A DNA stretch of 64,000 nt from Cylicocyclus nassatus (GCA_958299035.1 CATQJL010000112.1:48690941-48754940), one strand, 5' to 3'; numbered from the stretch's first letter, positions 32,405-43,616 are shown. A program made the numbers and translations. The notes: generated from the sequence alone by a model not told the origin.

Positions 32405-34770
32405 CTTGTTCTCCTTTTGCTCACACATGACATTGGAAATAATGCCGAATCGTCGTTAATGAATGATGTGATTCCAAATTGTCTTTACATATGCACGAAT
32501 GCGTGTAAAAACTACTCTCAAAAATGATGGTGGCTCTTCACTTGGCTTGGCATTTTCAAGAACTCTTGGCAAGAAGGTAATTTGATCATACCCTCGATAC
32601 ATAGATCTATGTACTGGTAACCTTCATTTGAGCGCCATAAGAGGACACAACTTTCACCGAAAAATCACAAGTCATCCGAGGCTCCGCCTTGGATGTTATC
32701 ATCCTGAGATATATCGGAACGAACGTGAATGAAGCAGATATAGGGGAAGCATATTTTACATTATCTTAGCGAAACCGAGAATTCACGTTTTTGTAGCCCT
32801 TTTTACGCTAAAAAGAAGGTCTCTGTGAAATTTTCGCCAGAAATCAGGACAACATTTCTCAGTCAACCTCTTATTTGACCAAAATTGAGTTTCAGAAGTT
32901 TAGAAAAGCTGTTGAAGTTAAATAAGAACGAGAAAGTGTGTTTAAATCTTGCACAGAGAGTTATCTATCTCCTGAATGAGTGATTTTCAGCGTTTGGGAC
33001 GTTGTCGTGCTCCTCGCCGTGTCATGACGATCCGGATGATATATAATGTTGCAGGGTTTCGTTGAGACCTCGCGGTGATCTACGACCAGAGCGAAATGCC
33101 CCATCGGCTTTGGTCTGTCTCCGCTGCTCTTCCTCGTCTCCGCGCTCTGCGCGCTACCTCGCTACCCCTAACGCGGGTCGCGGAGCGTTTGGCTCTGGTA
33201 CCCTTTTCTTCGTTGTTCCGAACCTCATTTAAGCAAGCTACATATCATTTTGAAACTCTTGATCTCTACTTTCACAATGACGTCCCAAAACCACATTTCT
33301 TGATTCGAACGAGGAATCCAGCAAAGACCCTGTTTTTGAAAATTTTTTGCTTTTCCCTAGCTTAACTCTCTTCGCGCGGTTTTTCCCGCGTTCTGTAGAT
33401 CTTGTTTTTGTTCATTATTTAGGCAACGATCCAGTGCTTATCTTTTCGATCATGGCGGAATTTTCTGTGAAAAATCGTAAAGAGTGCGTTTTTCTTCACC
33501 CTGTTCTATTTCAGTGCTTTCGTAGCGATTTTTTCGAGCTTGGGCAATTTTTACTCAGAAAATAAGCGCAACAACCCAGACAAAGTCCCAGGAAACAGGA
33601 ACGCAATGCGGGGGTAAAAATTTAAAGGACGCATTCAAAACTAAGTTTGGCATTGACGTGCATTTCGACTTATTAAAAAAGAAGTTTTGCATTTTCACAA
33701 CTTATTATTTCTTGTTAATTTTCTTCTTGATAGCCACTACTTCCAAAACATGATTTTTTTTGAAACAATCACATAAAAGAAATTTAGCTTTTCCTCGTTT
33801 TCCCCCGTGTTGAGAGTTGCTGGTCCTGGAACGAAAACCTGCACAGCCGCCGAATGAAAGAGTTCAAATTTATCCGGTTTTCAGCAGTTTCCTTTGCTTT
33901 TCATGTTGCGTCTTTTGCATTTTTTTTCTTCTCTGATCTTCTAAACAACCTTCATTTTTTTATGAGAGCAGATGTTTGAACAGCCTTTACTTTTGACGGC
34001 CTTTCTCTAGATCATCGAAGGTATGAATTTGATAAACACTACGGCATGAAGCATTATATTGGATTGAAAAGCAAAGAATGTCATTGGTTTGTGGAAAAGC
34101 AATACGTCAACGCGAGAAAGTATATGAGGAACAGCATTTGATGTATCGAAGTAAGCTCAACAACGCAATCTTTGAGTCATGTCAGTCATGATCTAAAGGT
34201 ATCGTAGTGTGCCACCATTATTCTAATATGAAGCTAAAAGCGAGAGTGGGATAGATCAAAAGTCATATTGCGGGCTCGTACTATTCACGGAGCCTCAAGG
34301 TGGGGTATGTGGATAGCCCTGGATGTCAAATTGCAATGTACGACCGTGTGTATCAGAACTCAACACGAGTTGGCTTCAGCAATGTTTGAAAACGAAGTTT
34401 GCTCTATATTCGCAATACTATTTCGATTTCCTCGTGGCGCTCATTGTAATAAGCAAAAACAAACACAGAAAGAATGCAAAAGCGCTTAAGAAACATGCAA
34501 AAACAACGGCTTTTTCTTCTCGCAAGGTCCTGCTTACATATGATCTGCTTTACTTGTTAGGTAACTTCATAATTTCCTCTCGGTTCATTTGGTGTACACC
34601 AAGCTGGTACCACAACGGGTATAACTGTTTATTAGATAGTAGCGGAGCAGCCGCTGATTATTAACAGTGAATATGCGGAACAGCCGCTGACGAGAGTGGT
34701 ATTAATCGAACCAACACCAGAACTGAGTATTCAGGCCCTTTTATGCCACTATTTTGAGCGTGGATAACCT

Positions 34771-34882
34771 GAAGGCTCACTTCTGGCAAATAAGAGTATC
34801 ATACAGAATCAAGGATTGCCTACATGAAAGTAGGCAATCCTTGATTCTGTATGATACTGTTATTTGCCAGAAGTGAGCCTTC
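34771..34882. repeat. Perfect-looking hairpin, 53-bp arms, 6-base loop
   Basis: Arms 34771-34823 and 34830-34882 are complementary with a single mismatch (aataagagtatc against aataacagtatc). The other LTR has only the first arm. Confidence 0.85.
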
Positions 34883-34898
34883 AATCAACCGCCAAGTA

Positions 34899-35081
34899 CA
34901 TTACCGCTCACAGAATGTGCAAAATTTCCAAAAGTGTCGCGAAATTCCGAAAATTCCGCGAAATTCCGAAAATTCCGCGAACTTTCCGGAATTTCGCGAA
35001 GTTTCGCGAAATTCCAAGAATATCGCAGAATTTTTGGAATTTTGCGATATTCACGGAAATTTGCATATTTTGTGAGCGGTC
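34899..35081. mobile_element. 0.18-kb MITE with CATTACCGCTCACA end
   Basis: It is flanked by TA at 34897-34898 and 35082-35083. The uninterrupted LTR copy reads caagtagactat there, giving a clean empty site. The ends match the outer ends of the 9.6-kb structure (CAATACCGCTCACA). The inside is made of ttccgaaa / tttcgcga units. Confidence 0.75.
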
Positions 35082-35346
35082 TAGACTATCAAGCACAGTG
35101 GAGGGGTGACCTGGCGGCTTAAGTGGTCAGTGAACAGTAATGTCTATCAACGACAAACTAGTGGATAATGAAGATAGCATACAATATGACTCTACAATAG
35201 TAAAGGTCGTAGATTCGCAAATAATCTACGACAGTGGGGCGCGCGACGGAAGGCGCAAAAGCAAGAAAATAAAATTTACACTATTACTGAAGCGTTAACA
35301 AATTCAAATTACATCATCACAACATTAGTTCAATTACATATATCAC

Positions 35347-35982
35347 ATGAGTTCTACAACAGGTTCGTGTCCTCGTCTAAGAATCGTACGGTGGTCGGTC
35401 ATCGTGCCGTGGTCGGCCTTCGGGGCCAGGCGCAACGCTGAAGCGAAATGTCCCAGTAGCATGACCAACGCAGTCAAACGATGTATAGCGCAAGCACAGT
35501 TGGATAATGATGTTATTCTAGTAAATCTACCACAAGACAACATCAAGAAACAACTGGTTCGAAATCGATTATACGATAGAGCTTGCACATCGCAAAACTG
35601 TGTTGTGTGCACAAATGGAAGGCCAGGAGATTGCTCAAAAAGTGGTGTAGTTTACCAGTTGGAATGTCGAACATGCCGGGCCATTTACATCGGCGAGACC
35701 GGTCGACCGCTTTTTGTACGGGTAAATGAACATCTGGCCAGCAAAAGAAGACAGAGCCTTGTGAGCCCATTGGGGAAACATAGAAAGGAAGATCACGGCG
35801 GCGAAGACTTTGAAATAAGCTGCAGCATATTAACAATCGAGGATAACATCTCTGCTCGAAAGGTGTTAGAAGCCGCGTTCATTCTTGCTCGTAACCCGAG
35901 AATGAATAGCAAGAATGAACAGTTGTCTGTGACGAATGATCTGAAGCCGTTCTTATCATTTTGTGATTTCGATAGCCTATAG
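35347..35982 (+). pseudogene. Canonical Penelope-like element, C-terminal GIY-YIG endonuclease fragment
   Basis: A 211-aa frame that matches Penelope-like endonucleases from about residue 39. It shows the paired Cys C85/C88 (CVVC), GIY-YIG as SGVVYQLEC and AIYIGETGRP (112-121), H129 and H145, and the catalytic helix RKVLEAAFI (R171, E175). The reverse transcriptase that normally precedes this domain is absent, so the copy is 5'-truncated, as is common for these elements. It sits inside the BEL/Pao element. A hammerhead-like motif lies about 0.2 kb downstream. The first 38 residues are probably flanking sequence. In nematodes such elements belong mostly to the Nematis group, but I cannot place this one from sequence alone. 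Confidence 0.75.
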
Positions 35983-36196
35983 TTATTTAAACATGTCCAA
36001 ACCAGTTGGACTGTTTATTGCTACCGTACCCTGTAGGCGACCTAAAGAGCCTCTATCGTGCTCTTCTCTGGGACTCTTGGTGAGTTGATCGAGCTTGGAC
36101 GCTGGACTGCGGTTACGTTGGACGAGTCAAACGTACGAGTTGGTCGAAGCGTTTGATGGCATAATGCGTTTGATGAAGATGACTGACTCACTTTCA

Positions 36197-36233
36197 GGCC
36201 TCTGAGGACGGCGTATCCGCCGAAACGTTAGGC
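36197..36233 (+). ncRNA. Minimal hammerhead-like ribozyme motif of the Penelope-like element
   Basis: It reads GGCCU, CUGAGGA, CGGC-GUAUCC-GCC, GAAA, CGUU, AGGC. Stem I pairs GCCU with AGGC and stem II is 3-4 bp. Minimal hammerheads of this kind are known from the terminal repeats of Penelope-like elements; many are weakly active. Confidence 0.55.
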
Positions 36234-36348
36234 AGCACAATAAATCGTTGCTATAAAAACCTGTCGTGGCAAAGAAGAAATTGGATAATATTTACCAATT
36301 ATGCCAAGGTTTAAAGAAAGGAGAACTTTTGAGTTTGTCCCAGTAGCT

Positions 36349-37313
36349 TCAATATTCTTCTTCCATGAGTCCTTGATTTTCGGCGTTTGCGATTGAACTG
36401 CAGTCTATCAAAAGCGTTGTTGCGCTGACGCTTCTGCTTCTCGTTGGTGACTTTACAGGTTGTGCAAGCTTCTTTGCCGGAATCGAACAATCGAGCTTCT
36501 TAACACGGCGTTTGGAACTTGCGTGTTTCGTTTGTTCAATAGTTGTAGTTGGCTTCTGCTTCAATGAGTTCCCTTTACTAACTGGATGATTGTAGGAGGC
36601 GCTGGTGATTGCGGTGTTCTGCGAATAATTCTTCGTTTTGATTCCGTACATACGACTGCTTCCGGAGATTGCATGGCCGAAAACAGTAGGTGTGAGAATA
36701 AGCCCAGACGGAAGAATTGTACATGGTCGATCCCTCAAGATAAATTGATTAACTAGATCTTGACCAATGAGAATGTCCGGTGTGATCCGTCGCGTCTTCA
36801 GATCCGGTTGTGCTACTCGAATCTTTCTTTTTCGAATCAGCCTTCTATCCTCTGTGCTTAGCCAAGCTGTGCTCATGTGGAAGTGAGTGTTGACTTTGCA
36901 TGTATGTTCACAGTTTTGGCAGCGACTCCGGCAGACAATGTTCTCAGAGTAAGCGGGACTTCACTGGATGTGAAATTTGCGGTAGTTCCTCCAAAGCCGC
37001 CAATCTTAGAAGTGGTGTTTTGCAGCATTGGTAAGCCAAGAGCTTGGGTCTTCCTTGTGTTGATGAAGCCCTTTTGTGCACCTCCATCAAAGAAGACAGT
37101 CGCGGGCTTATAGCTGGTCAATGTGTAGTCGTATGCGAATGCAGTCGCCGTCTTCAGTACGTGCTGCATTCCTCCTTCTCGCTTAGTGCCCTTGTTGTAG
37201 AGAATTTCAGAATTTTGTGCAAATTCAGAGTCTCTTAAGAGATGTTGATCGCGAGCGGATCGTTGCTGTGATCTTCTGGCTGGGGTGCCTCTAGATGCTG
37301 AATAGCTACCCAT
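36349..37313 (-). pseudogene. BEL/Pao polyprotein remnant: aspartic protease region
   Basis: Two minus-strand frames overlap by four bases (37313-36873, then 36876-36349), so a frameshift splits one original ORF. The first has a protease active-site-like block FFDGGAQKGFI; the family norm is D-S/T-G-A-Q, so the middle residue is changed to G. The second continues with RITPDILIGQDLVNQFI and LPSGLILTPTVFGHAISG, typical of the BEL/Pao peptidase domain. The frame then ends in basic, Ser-rich sequence with no reverse transcriptase. The copy is inactive. Confidence 0.7.
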
Positions 37314-37654
37314 GCGTACGGCAGTGTGGTGGTTTTCGTGATGCTTGTAACTTGACTGTGAGCCAGTGGCGTACCGATGGGGGGCGGGGGGGGGGGGGAG
37401 CGCCCTCCCCCGAGAATGGGTCGCGAAATTTTTGAAAGTTACTTATAAGGGTTATAAAGATGTGCAAATGATTCCGTTACTGTGTTGGGGAATTCAAATG
37501 CTCTGTCTATGCTCAGGATTCTGCTCTCGAGGCTATTGACTGCAGAACATGCCATTGAGATGGGCGTCTTGAATCCAACCAATTCGGACATAGTTTGTCT
37601 CGTTCGCATGGACTGAATGCAAATGAAGAGCTTGAAGTAGCTTCTTTTGCTGAG

Positions 37655-38215
37655 CTATGGATTGACCTAATAGCTAGTAGCAAGCTTTTGATTTGACTGT
37701 TGTTGGTCAACCGTCAAGGAGCTTGGGAGGGTCGTCTGCTAACTGTGGATTGACCAGGCAGCTAGTTTGACCTCTTTACTAAGCTGCGAATTGGACCTGA
37801 CAGCTTAATAAGGTAACTTTTGTATGTGAAAGTAGATGAACCAGCAATCACAGAGTCTTTTTTGGCTGTTGGAAGCCAAAAAAATTCGAGTTCTTTTACT
37901 AACTGTGGATGAACCAGTCAGCTAGTTAGAAACCTCTGCTAAGCTATGGATAGGACCTGATAGCTTAGCAAGACTCTATTAGTAAAAGTGGATGAACCAA
38001 CAATTACTAGAGTCGAATATTGGCTAATTAGTAGCCTAGAGTGCGAGAAGTTGTCGCTAACTGTGGATGAACCAGTCAGTTAGCTAGAAACCTCTACTAA
38101 GCTGTGGATGGGACCTGACAACTTAGTAAGACTCTTGGTCGCGAAAGTGGATGAACCAGCAATCACGAGAGTCGAATAATCGGCTGTTAGTAGCCTGCCA
38201 CGCGGGACTTTTATC
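37655..38215. repeat. 159-bp tandem repeat in the BEL/Pao leader, about 3.4 copies
   Basis: Units start at about 37741, 37901 and 38059 with aactgtggatgaaccagtca (first unit diverged), each with aagctRtggatNggacctga in its middle. A partial unit precedes at about 37655. Confidence 0.7.
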
Positions 38216-38265
38216 GAATTTCGGTGAGCAGCACCGAAGAGACGATCCGTTGGCCGATACACCAA

Positions 38266-38670
38266 TTTGGTATGCACCAAGCTGGTACCACAACGGGTAT
38301 AACCGTTTATCAGATAGTAGCGGAGCAGCCGCTGACTATTAACAGTGAATATGCGGAACAGCCGACGAGAGTGGTATTAATTGAACCAACACCAGAACTG
38401 AGTATTCAGGCCTTTTATGCCACTATTTTGGGCGTGGATAACCTGAATGCTCACTTCTGGCAAATAACAGTATCATACAGAATCAAGGATTGCCTACATG
38501 AAAGTAGGCGCCGCCAAGTAGACTATTAAGCACAGTGGAGTTGTGACCTGGCGGCTTAAGTGGTCAGTGAACAGTAATGTCTGTCAACGACAAACTAGTG
38601 GATACTGAATATAGCATACAATATGACTCTACAATAGTAAAGGTCGTAGATTCGCAAATAATCTACGACA
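38266..38670 (-). repeat. 5' LTR of the BEL/Pao element
   Basis: 405 bases. It is the intact reference for the rearranged 3' LTR. The ORF visible in it on the plus strand is also partly present in the other LTR and is repeat sequence. Confidence 0.7.
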
Positions 38671-39219
38671 GTTCATCTGTTTCAAGTTTTCGCAAATGGG
38701 CCTCAATCAAGACTCGGTACAAAGTGGGCAAGTTATCGTTTTGGTTGATCAAAGGAATCGTTCTGCGGGGTCCGAGGCAAAGCCCAGAAAAAAATTGGTA
38801 GTTCACGCTATCTGCGTATCTTAAGATGTTATGTGCCTCAACTCAGATAATTGTCGGGAGCAGGCGGTCCGCAAATTCGCGCTTTTCTTCTTGCGGTCAG
38901 CAAAATTTTGGGGCGTGGCCAAACCTCCAGCAGGCGGTACTTCCTTTACTGTTTATATTCTGCCAGCGGGCAGCAATACAGCATTTTCTGCATGCGCTCG
39001 GCAAATAATCTCTTTCAGCGAGCGCTGGCCAAACTTTCAGCAAGCGCTCGGACTCTTTTTACGCAGTTTCGGTCGTGCGCCGAGAAAAGGTGAGACTCTA
39101 TATGGCAGAGGTGTCATCGATGGTTCAGTTACCGAGTTTGGGGTGCCTTCTTTCAGCGGAAGGTACCTACGGGCTGTGCGGTTCTTCAAATGCTAAAATC
39201 TGAAGCGGTGAATGTTGAT

Positions 39220-39676
39220 TTGGTTTGTAAAATTAGTGTCAAACCATAATCCATCTTTGTAAGTTTCGAAATCCGCAGATTTATTGGTGTTTGATGCATT
39301 TGTGCCTGAGGCGAGAATGATAATGTTAATGATAATGTTTGGTGGTTTCATCAAAAAATCTATACAAAAATCATGACGAGCTCTGGAAAGTAGAAAAAGT
39401 TGTGCTGTTTTTTGTAGGGTTTGCTCTATCCATCCATTACTTGCACTTCTTCCAAGGGTTGTTATGAAAATTTAGAAAAATTGTGAAACTTGGCCTTCCC
39501 AAAAAACTTGAGTCGCAGATTTTGATATTTTTCGAGAGGTTATTGAGTCTTTTACAGTGGTTGCATAACCATAAGAAAGAGTACAAAATGCTGCATCAAA
39601 TGCTCTTACACATTTTGTTCCAAGAGATGTGGCGTACTTTGAAAAAAGCGACATTACTTTTGGAACGAGCTAATGT
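39220..39676. mobile_element. Truncated mariner-type element, right half
   Basis: It matches 47780-48239 (gtttgtaaaattagtgt..., gaaaaaagcgacattact) and ends tttggaacgagctaa. The left half is missing. Confidence 0.5.
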
Positions 39677-40125
39677 TAGGGTGTCTTGTAATTTTTTACC
39701 GTTTGTACTGCAACAGTCGCTTTTGTATCTTCACTTCATCTGATGATGTAAAGAAGCTTGAGCAATCATTCGACAGAGCAAAGTAAGCTCTACAATATGG
39801 CTATCAAGAGTCTGCCCAATTCATCCAAGTGAAGTTTTGAGCTGAAAACTCCAGATACTTTTAAATCCCATTGATCCTAACGTATGCTTGGTACATCGAA
39901 CGTTCAATTGTACAGTTTCCATACTTTTTCCATGGCTAAAGTTAGAGAAAATGAATGGAGTAAGTGACAAACTCCGCTCCAGACGTCCTAAGCTTCTCCC
40001 ACGCACGCGATCAAACTGATCATACATAGAGAGCTACGATCATGTTTTTGTACCTTTTGTAGCTGCCCTAGTTCTCGAGGAGTGTTGAAGTCTAGGGTAA
40101 AAGATAAAAAGTAAAAAATTACGAG
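39677..40125. mobile_element. Short TIR element, second copy
   Basis: It begins TAGGGTGTCTTGTAATTTTT and ends agtaaaaaattacgaga. It abuts the right end of a truncated mariner-type element (39220-39676). Confidence 0.5.
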
Positions 40126-41014
40126 AATATTCATAAGAATAAATATTTTTCATGGGAATGCTAGGCCGTCTCGGTAGATAGCAGCAAAAGGAAATACAAT
40201 GAGCAAATTTTAGAGCTAACCGATCCGATCAAACCCCAAAGCTAAAAAGCCGTTTTCCTCGGCAAAAGAAAACTATGCAATTTGCTTTGAGCAGCCTATT
40301 TCTAGCAATTGTACTTTTGGTCCGATTGGTGTGATCCACTTACTACAATACGAACGCACACCGAGGGCAAAGTCTCATTCAGTTGTGCTTTGTAGTCATT
40401 GTAGCAGGTCGCTTATCACTTTTGACAGACTGGAAAATTCTTGGATTTGAACAGGTATGTCTCAAAATAGTTATTTGACATAAACAGTTGCGTCAATTTC
40501 ATTCACATTTTTGGTAGAGACTGAGATCAAAAATGACAACTTTTTGCGAATGAAGCATAGTGAAATTTAAGACAGTGTGGAGAGAGCGCTCTCAGGTTTG
40601 TTTACCCAAATTATCAGGTGAAAAAAAGAACATAGTTGCTTTTTTAAGTTAGTCCTGCTGTTAGGTTTGCATGTTACAATACAGACTTCATACTACTATA
40701 CTTTCGCAAAGGGGCTTATACGTTGCATTTTCGAGATGCAAGCCCAATGAGCATTCTCTATGTTTTGATAAAAGAGAAAAAGTGCTAAAACTATTATTTT
40801 GATAATCCATTTCTTCGATGGGATAGCTATTGCTCCTCGACACTAATACTTTGCTTTGCACAAATAGCTGCACTCACTAAAGATGATAAGAGCAGTTCGA
40901 AGATTCCAAACCTTATTCTTGCATCTTCGCCAAAGGCGCCCTTTGATTTTGGAGATCACTGACCAGAGCGTACTTTTCACATGACCCTTTTTAGATACCA
41001 AAAAATTTAGATAC

Positions 41015-41640
41015 TAAACAATGTTTTGAGCGTGCGTATGTCTATCTGTCATGGAATTCATAGGGGGAACTACAGCCAAGCTATCAGAGCTAAATTTTGC
41101 AGGTCCATGCAGAAGAAAACCGGTTGATGAGCGATCCTATAAAATTTGCGCGGGAACAGGGTCCACGCGGCTTTTGGCACGCAAAACTAATTCGATCATG
41201 CATTTTACTGACAAGTAGATGCGAGGCATGAATTTCATGTCAACAAATGCTCAAGAAATTTGTTTAAGTGCGAAAACAGCGCCAAAAAATGCTCGCAGAC
41301 AGACGATTTCTTCAAGGTTTTACATGAAAACTGAAAAGATTTCTGCACAAAATGTAGCTCAGGGTGATTATTGCCGGCGACTACAAGGCAAAATAAATTT
41401 AGTGACTCGTTTATCTCATTTGTTTCCTCTGCAGAATGGTTTTTTTCTCAAAATCACCAATCTTACATGAAGAAGCTCGCAAAAATAAGCAGTTGCTTAC
41501 GATTCTTTTCTGATGTTCAGCATCGCGCGGTGAGTTTCAGAATCATCATTATGCAAGCACGATCGTGCTCGGGAAAGGCGTATGGATAGGAGAGCCAGTG
41601 CGAACCTCAGTGACGCAGACGTGATGCGCTGGTATAATAT
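41015..41640 (-). repeat. Interspersed repeat family, copy 2
   Basis: On the minus strand it begins accagcgcatcac and shares gaggttcgcactggctct, ctcaccgcgcgatg and gattttgagaaa with copy 1. It is about 10 percent shorter. Confidence 0.55.
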
Positions 41641-41776
41641 GATTTCAATAATGTTGAAAATTGAGTTGCAAAAGAGTTTCCATCAATTTAAAAGCCTCTT
41701 TCAACCACGTTGTGATCTTTCTCTAGTAAAATTTAACTCATTTAGTTAGCATATCGGCCAATTGCTATTTTTCTTA

Positions 41777-42228
41777 TAAGGGAATGATCAGAAGTCGAAG
41801 TGGCCAATCATAAAGCTGCATACCATTAGATGCAGTATAAAATGCTGACTTTAAATCTGTCTTCCTCATCAGCAGAGCGCTTTTGTGGACGAAATTATAG
41901 GCCGTAGAAGGCCATTATCTTGCTAAGAAATTGTGCGTGTAAAGGGCAAACTTGGCTGTACAAAGCCATTCTCGGCTCAGCGTTGGACAAAAAACATGCA
42001 ACTGGTTCAGCTCATATGACCCGTGCCTAAAGGTGAGCTGAAAGAGCAATGATGTGCCTAATTTCGCAATTTTTGTATACGGTTTTTATCGCGGTAAAAC
42101 TGCTCATAACTTTCCCTACAAGGTGCTCTGCAGATATGGAAGAAAGATTTGAAATCAGCGTTCTATGCTGCATCAAATGGTATGCAGCTTGTATAGATTG
42201 GCCACTTCGACTTCTGACCATTCCCTTG
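41777..42228. mobile_element. 0.45-kb palindromic MITE, TTA target duplication (Harbinger-like by duplication)
   Basis: The ends read TAAGGGAATGATCAGAAGTC and, inverted, CAAGGGAATGGTCAGAAGTC, flanked by TTA at 41774-41776 and 42229-42231. It is the same family as 50372-50836 (gtcgaagtggcc block). Confidence 0.7.
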
Positions 42229-42479
42229 TTAGTTATATACAATCAAACCTTGCGGTATCCAGAATTGTTTCTTGAAGTAAGGTTCTCCTCTTCTTAAGTG
42301 TCGTGTGTATATCTAACATCATTTAACGGAAGCGTCAATCTAAACAGCACGTGCTGAGAAAAAAACCATCTTATCTATTTGTTCAACATAGTTCTGTTGT
42401 TTTTGCAACACCTAAAGTTAGATGCGAAATTATGCTTTTATTAATCGTATTATCAATAATATTACCATTTCTGATCGCC

Positions 42480-42970
42480 TACTGATCTCACTCTCTATCT
42501 AAGCATAAAAATTCAGCTATTCATATGCGCAACTAATTCACGTCTTCCTACAGTTGTAGCGGTGGAATTCAGCCAAAATTGCGGGATTTGCGGGATTCGC
42601 GGGATTGTCGGGATTCGCTGGATTTGCGGGATTTAGTTATAACTTCTTTCAAAACAACTTTATTTGGAGTTGAGCAGAGTTGTCGTTAACACACAGATAG
42701 AAGCAAGGTTGAGACGAGATGATTGGGGATAGGATCGTAGTTGGAGCCAACATTCATTCAGGCTTCCATCAGATGGGTGGCACAACCATCCGAATATCAA
42801 AGAAATGTGTTGTGTTATAGCTGAGTTATGAAGATTCATACTTATTCTGACCTCGTGTAAAAATCAGCCGAAACATTCTTAAGTCACATAAACCGCTAGC
42901 TAACAACCGCGACTACATGTTGATTTTTCCATAGGACTAACAGGCAAGTATCTCTAGCACAAAATCAGGA
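42480..42970. repeat. Duplicated upstream segment, copy 2
   Basis: Counterpart of 430-900, about 0.6 kb upstream of gene B. It contains the shared cattcatatgcgcaact-like block and a 9-bp minisatellite (42575-42640) that copy 1 lacks. Confidence 0.45.
42575..42640. repeat. 9-bp minisatellite (gcgggattt / gcgggattc)
   Basis: About six to seven imperfect units in the segment upstream of gene B; absent from the gene A counterpart. Confidence 0.75.
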
Positions 42971-43555
42971 AAACTAAAAATATGGAGATTTCAGTCTTAA
43001 AAGAATGCGGGTTAGGACGAAAAAGTGCTCAACTCGTAGAAACAAAGCTTCCGGCCTAAGTTTAGCCCGTTTCTCACGTCGCTTCACAAATCTTTCCTCT
43101 TCTATTAAAGCAGATTCTTACTTTCAATACTGCGCTCAAAATTTGGGAGATCCGAGCCATAGTGAAGCCATTTTGACACTGCAAAGTTCGCAGTGAAATT
43201 TTATTCTATAATGCGACATAAGGCAATCCAAGCATCTTTTCTACGCATGCTGAATCTAATTTATAAAGAATCGTGACGTCAGTTCAAAACATCAAAAAGC
43301 GGAAAACCGCGGTGTGGTCCCGAAGCGCGCAAATGCAAATCTAGCACCTTTGATTACTGGTCCACTAGTCCGGATACAGCTTAGCGCAGGACTTGCTAAG
43401 ATTAGAGCTGTACAATTTTTGCGTCAAAGAAACAAATTTGGGACTTTCATATCTATCTAAGATGTCTGTGTTTTTATAGTATTCTCTCCCATAGTGTTTT
43501 TTTTTACATTTCAGATTGATAAAGAGATTAAAATGCGAGATTTCGCTATTTACAG

Positions 43556-43616
43556 GTTATCTTTGGAATGCTAGTGCCATGTTATCAAGAAAGTATACAG
43601 TCACTTGTGAAACATT
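43556..43616 (+). promoter_or_regulatory. 5' UTR of gene B after a possible trans-splice acceptor
   Basis: The acceptor gctatttacag ends at 43555. The sequence after it (ctttggaatgctag...) parallels gene A 4464-4523. No transcript evidence is available, so it could equally be a cis-spliced UTR exon. Confidence 0.4.

Larger units (their letters stand above)
34588..35233 (-). repeat. 3' LTR of the BEL/Pao element, with inverted duplication and MITE inserted
   Basis: It aligns to the 405-base LTR apart from a 53-base inverted duplication (34830-34882) and a 0.18-kb MITE (34899-35081). No polypurine tract is seen beside it, so the inner flank has been replaced. Confidence 0.68.
34588..38670 (-). 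mobile_element. Decayed BEL/Pao LTR retrotransposon
   Basis: The minus-strand element has LTRs at 38266-38670 (5') and 34588-35233 (3', enlarged by insertions). A 5-bp direct repeat GTTCA flanks both outer edges (34583-34587 and 38671-38675). In minus orientation the LTR begins TGTCGTAG. Just past the 5' LTR comes TGGTGTATCGGCC, whose TGG start fits a tRNA primer binding site. The leader holds three 159-bp tandem repeats. A BEL-type protease region (37313-36349) remains; RT, RNase H and integrase are absent and a Penelope-like fragment occupies that side. Confidence 0.72.
32405..43555. other. Intergenic region between gene A and gene B
   Basis: It contains the BEL/Pao retrotransposon (34588-38670), a truncated mariner-type element (39220-39676), the TIR element 39677-40125, interspersed repeat copy 2, and the MITE 41777-42228. 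32405-34580 holds a GC-rich patch (33000-33190) and short ORFs without recognisable domains. 40130-41010 and 42980-43550 show nothing I can assign. Confidence 0.55.

Noticed and set aside
34020..34140. Short frame with HYGMKHYIGLKSKECHWF-like coding look
   Set aside because: About 40 codons only, no splice partners found, no family recognised.
34323..34664. 113-aa ORF with a hydrophobic YYFDFLVALIVI stretch followed by Lys-rich sequence
   Set aside because: It runs into the LTR at 34588 and has no second supporting copy or recognisable domain. It could be an exon remnant but cannot be supported.
35347..35982. Complete Penelope-like element at this site
   Set aside because: No reverse transcriptase motif precedes the endonuclease; only the C-terminal part is present.
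38224..38801. ORFs at 38224-38529 and 38577-38801 as genes
   Set aside because: They lie within, or run out of, the 405-base LTR and its flank; the other LTR carries a broken version.
39821..40027. Minus-strand ORF as a transposase remnant
   Set aside because: A related ORF exists at 17704-18024 in the sister element, but no transposase motif (DDE/D) can be seen.
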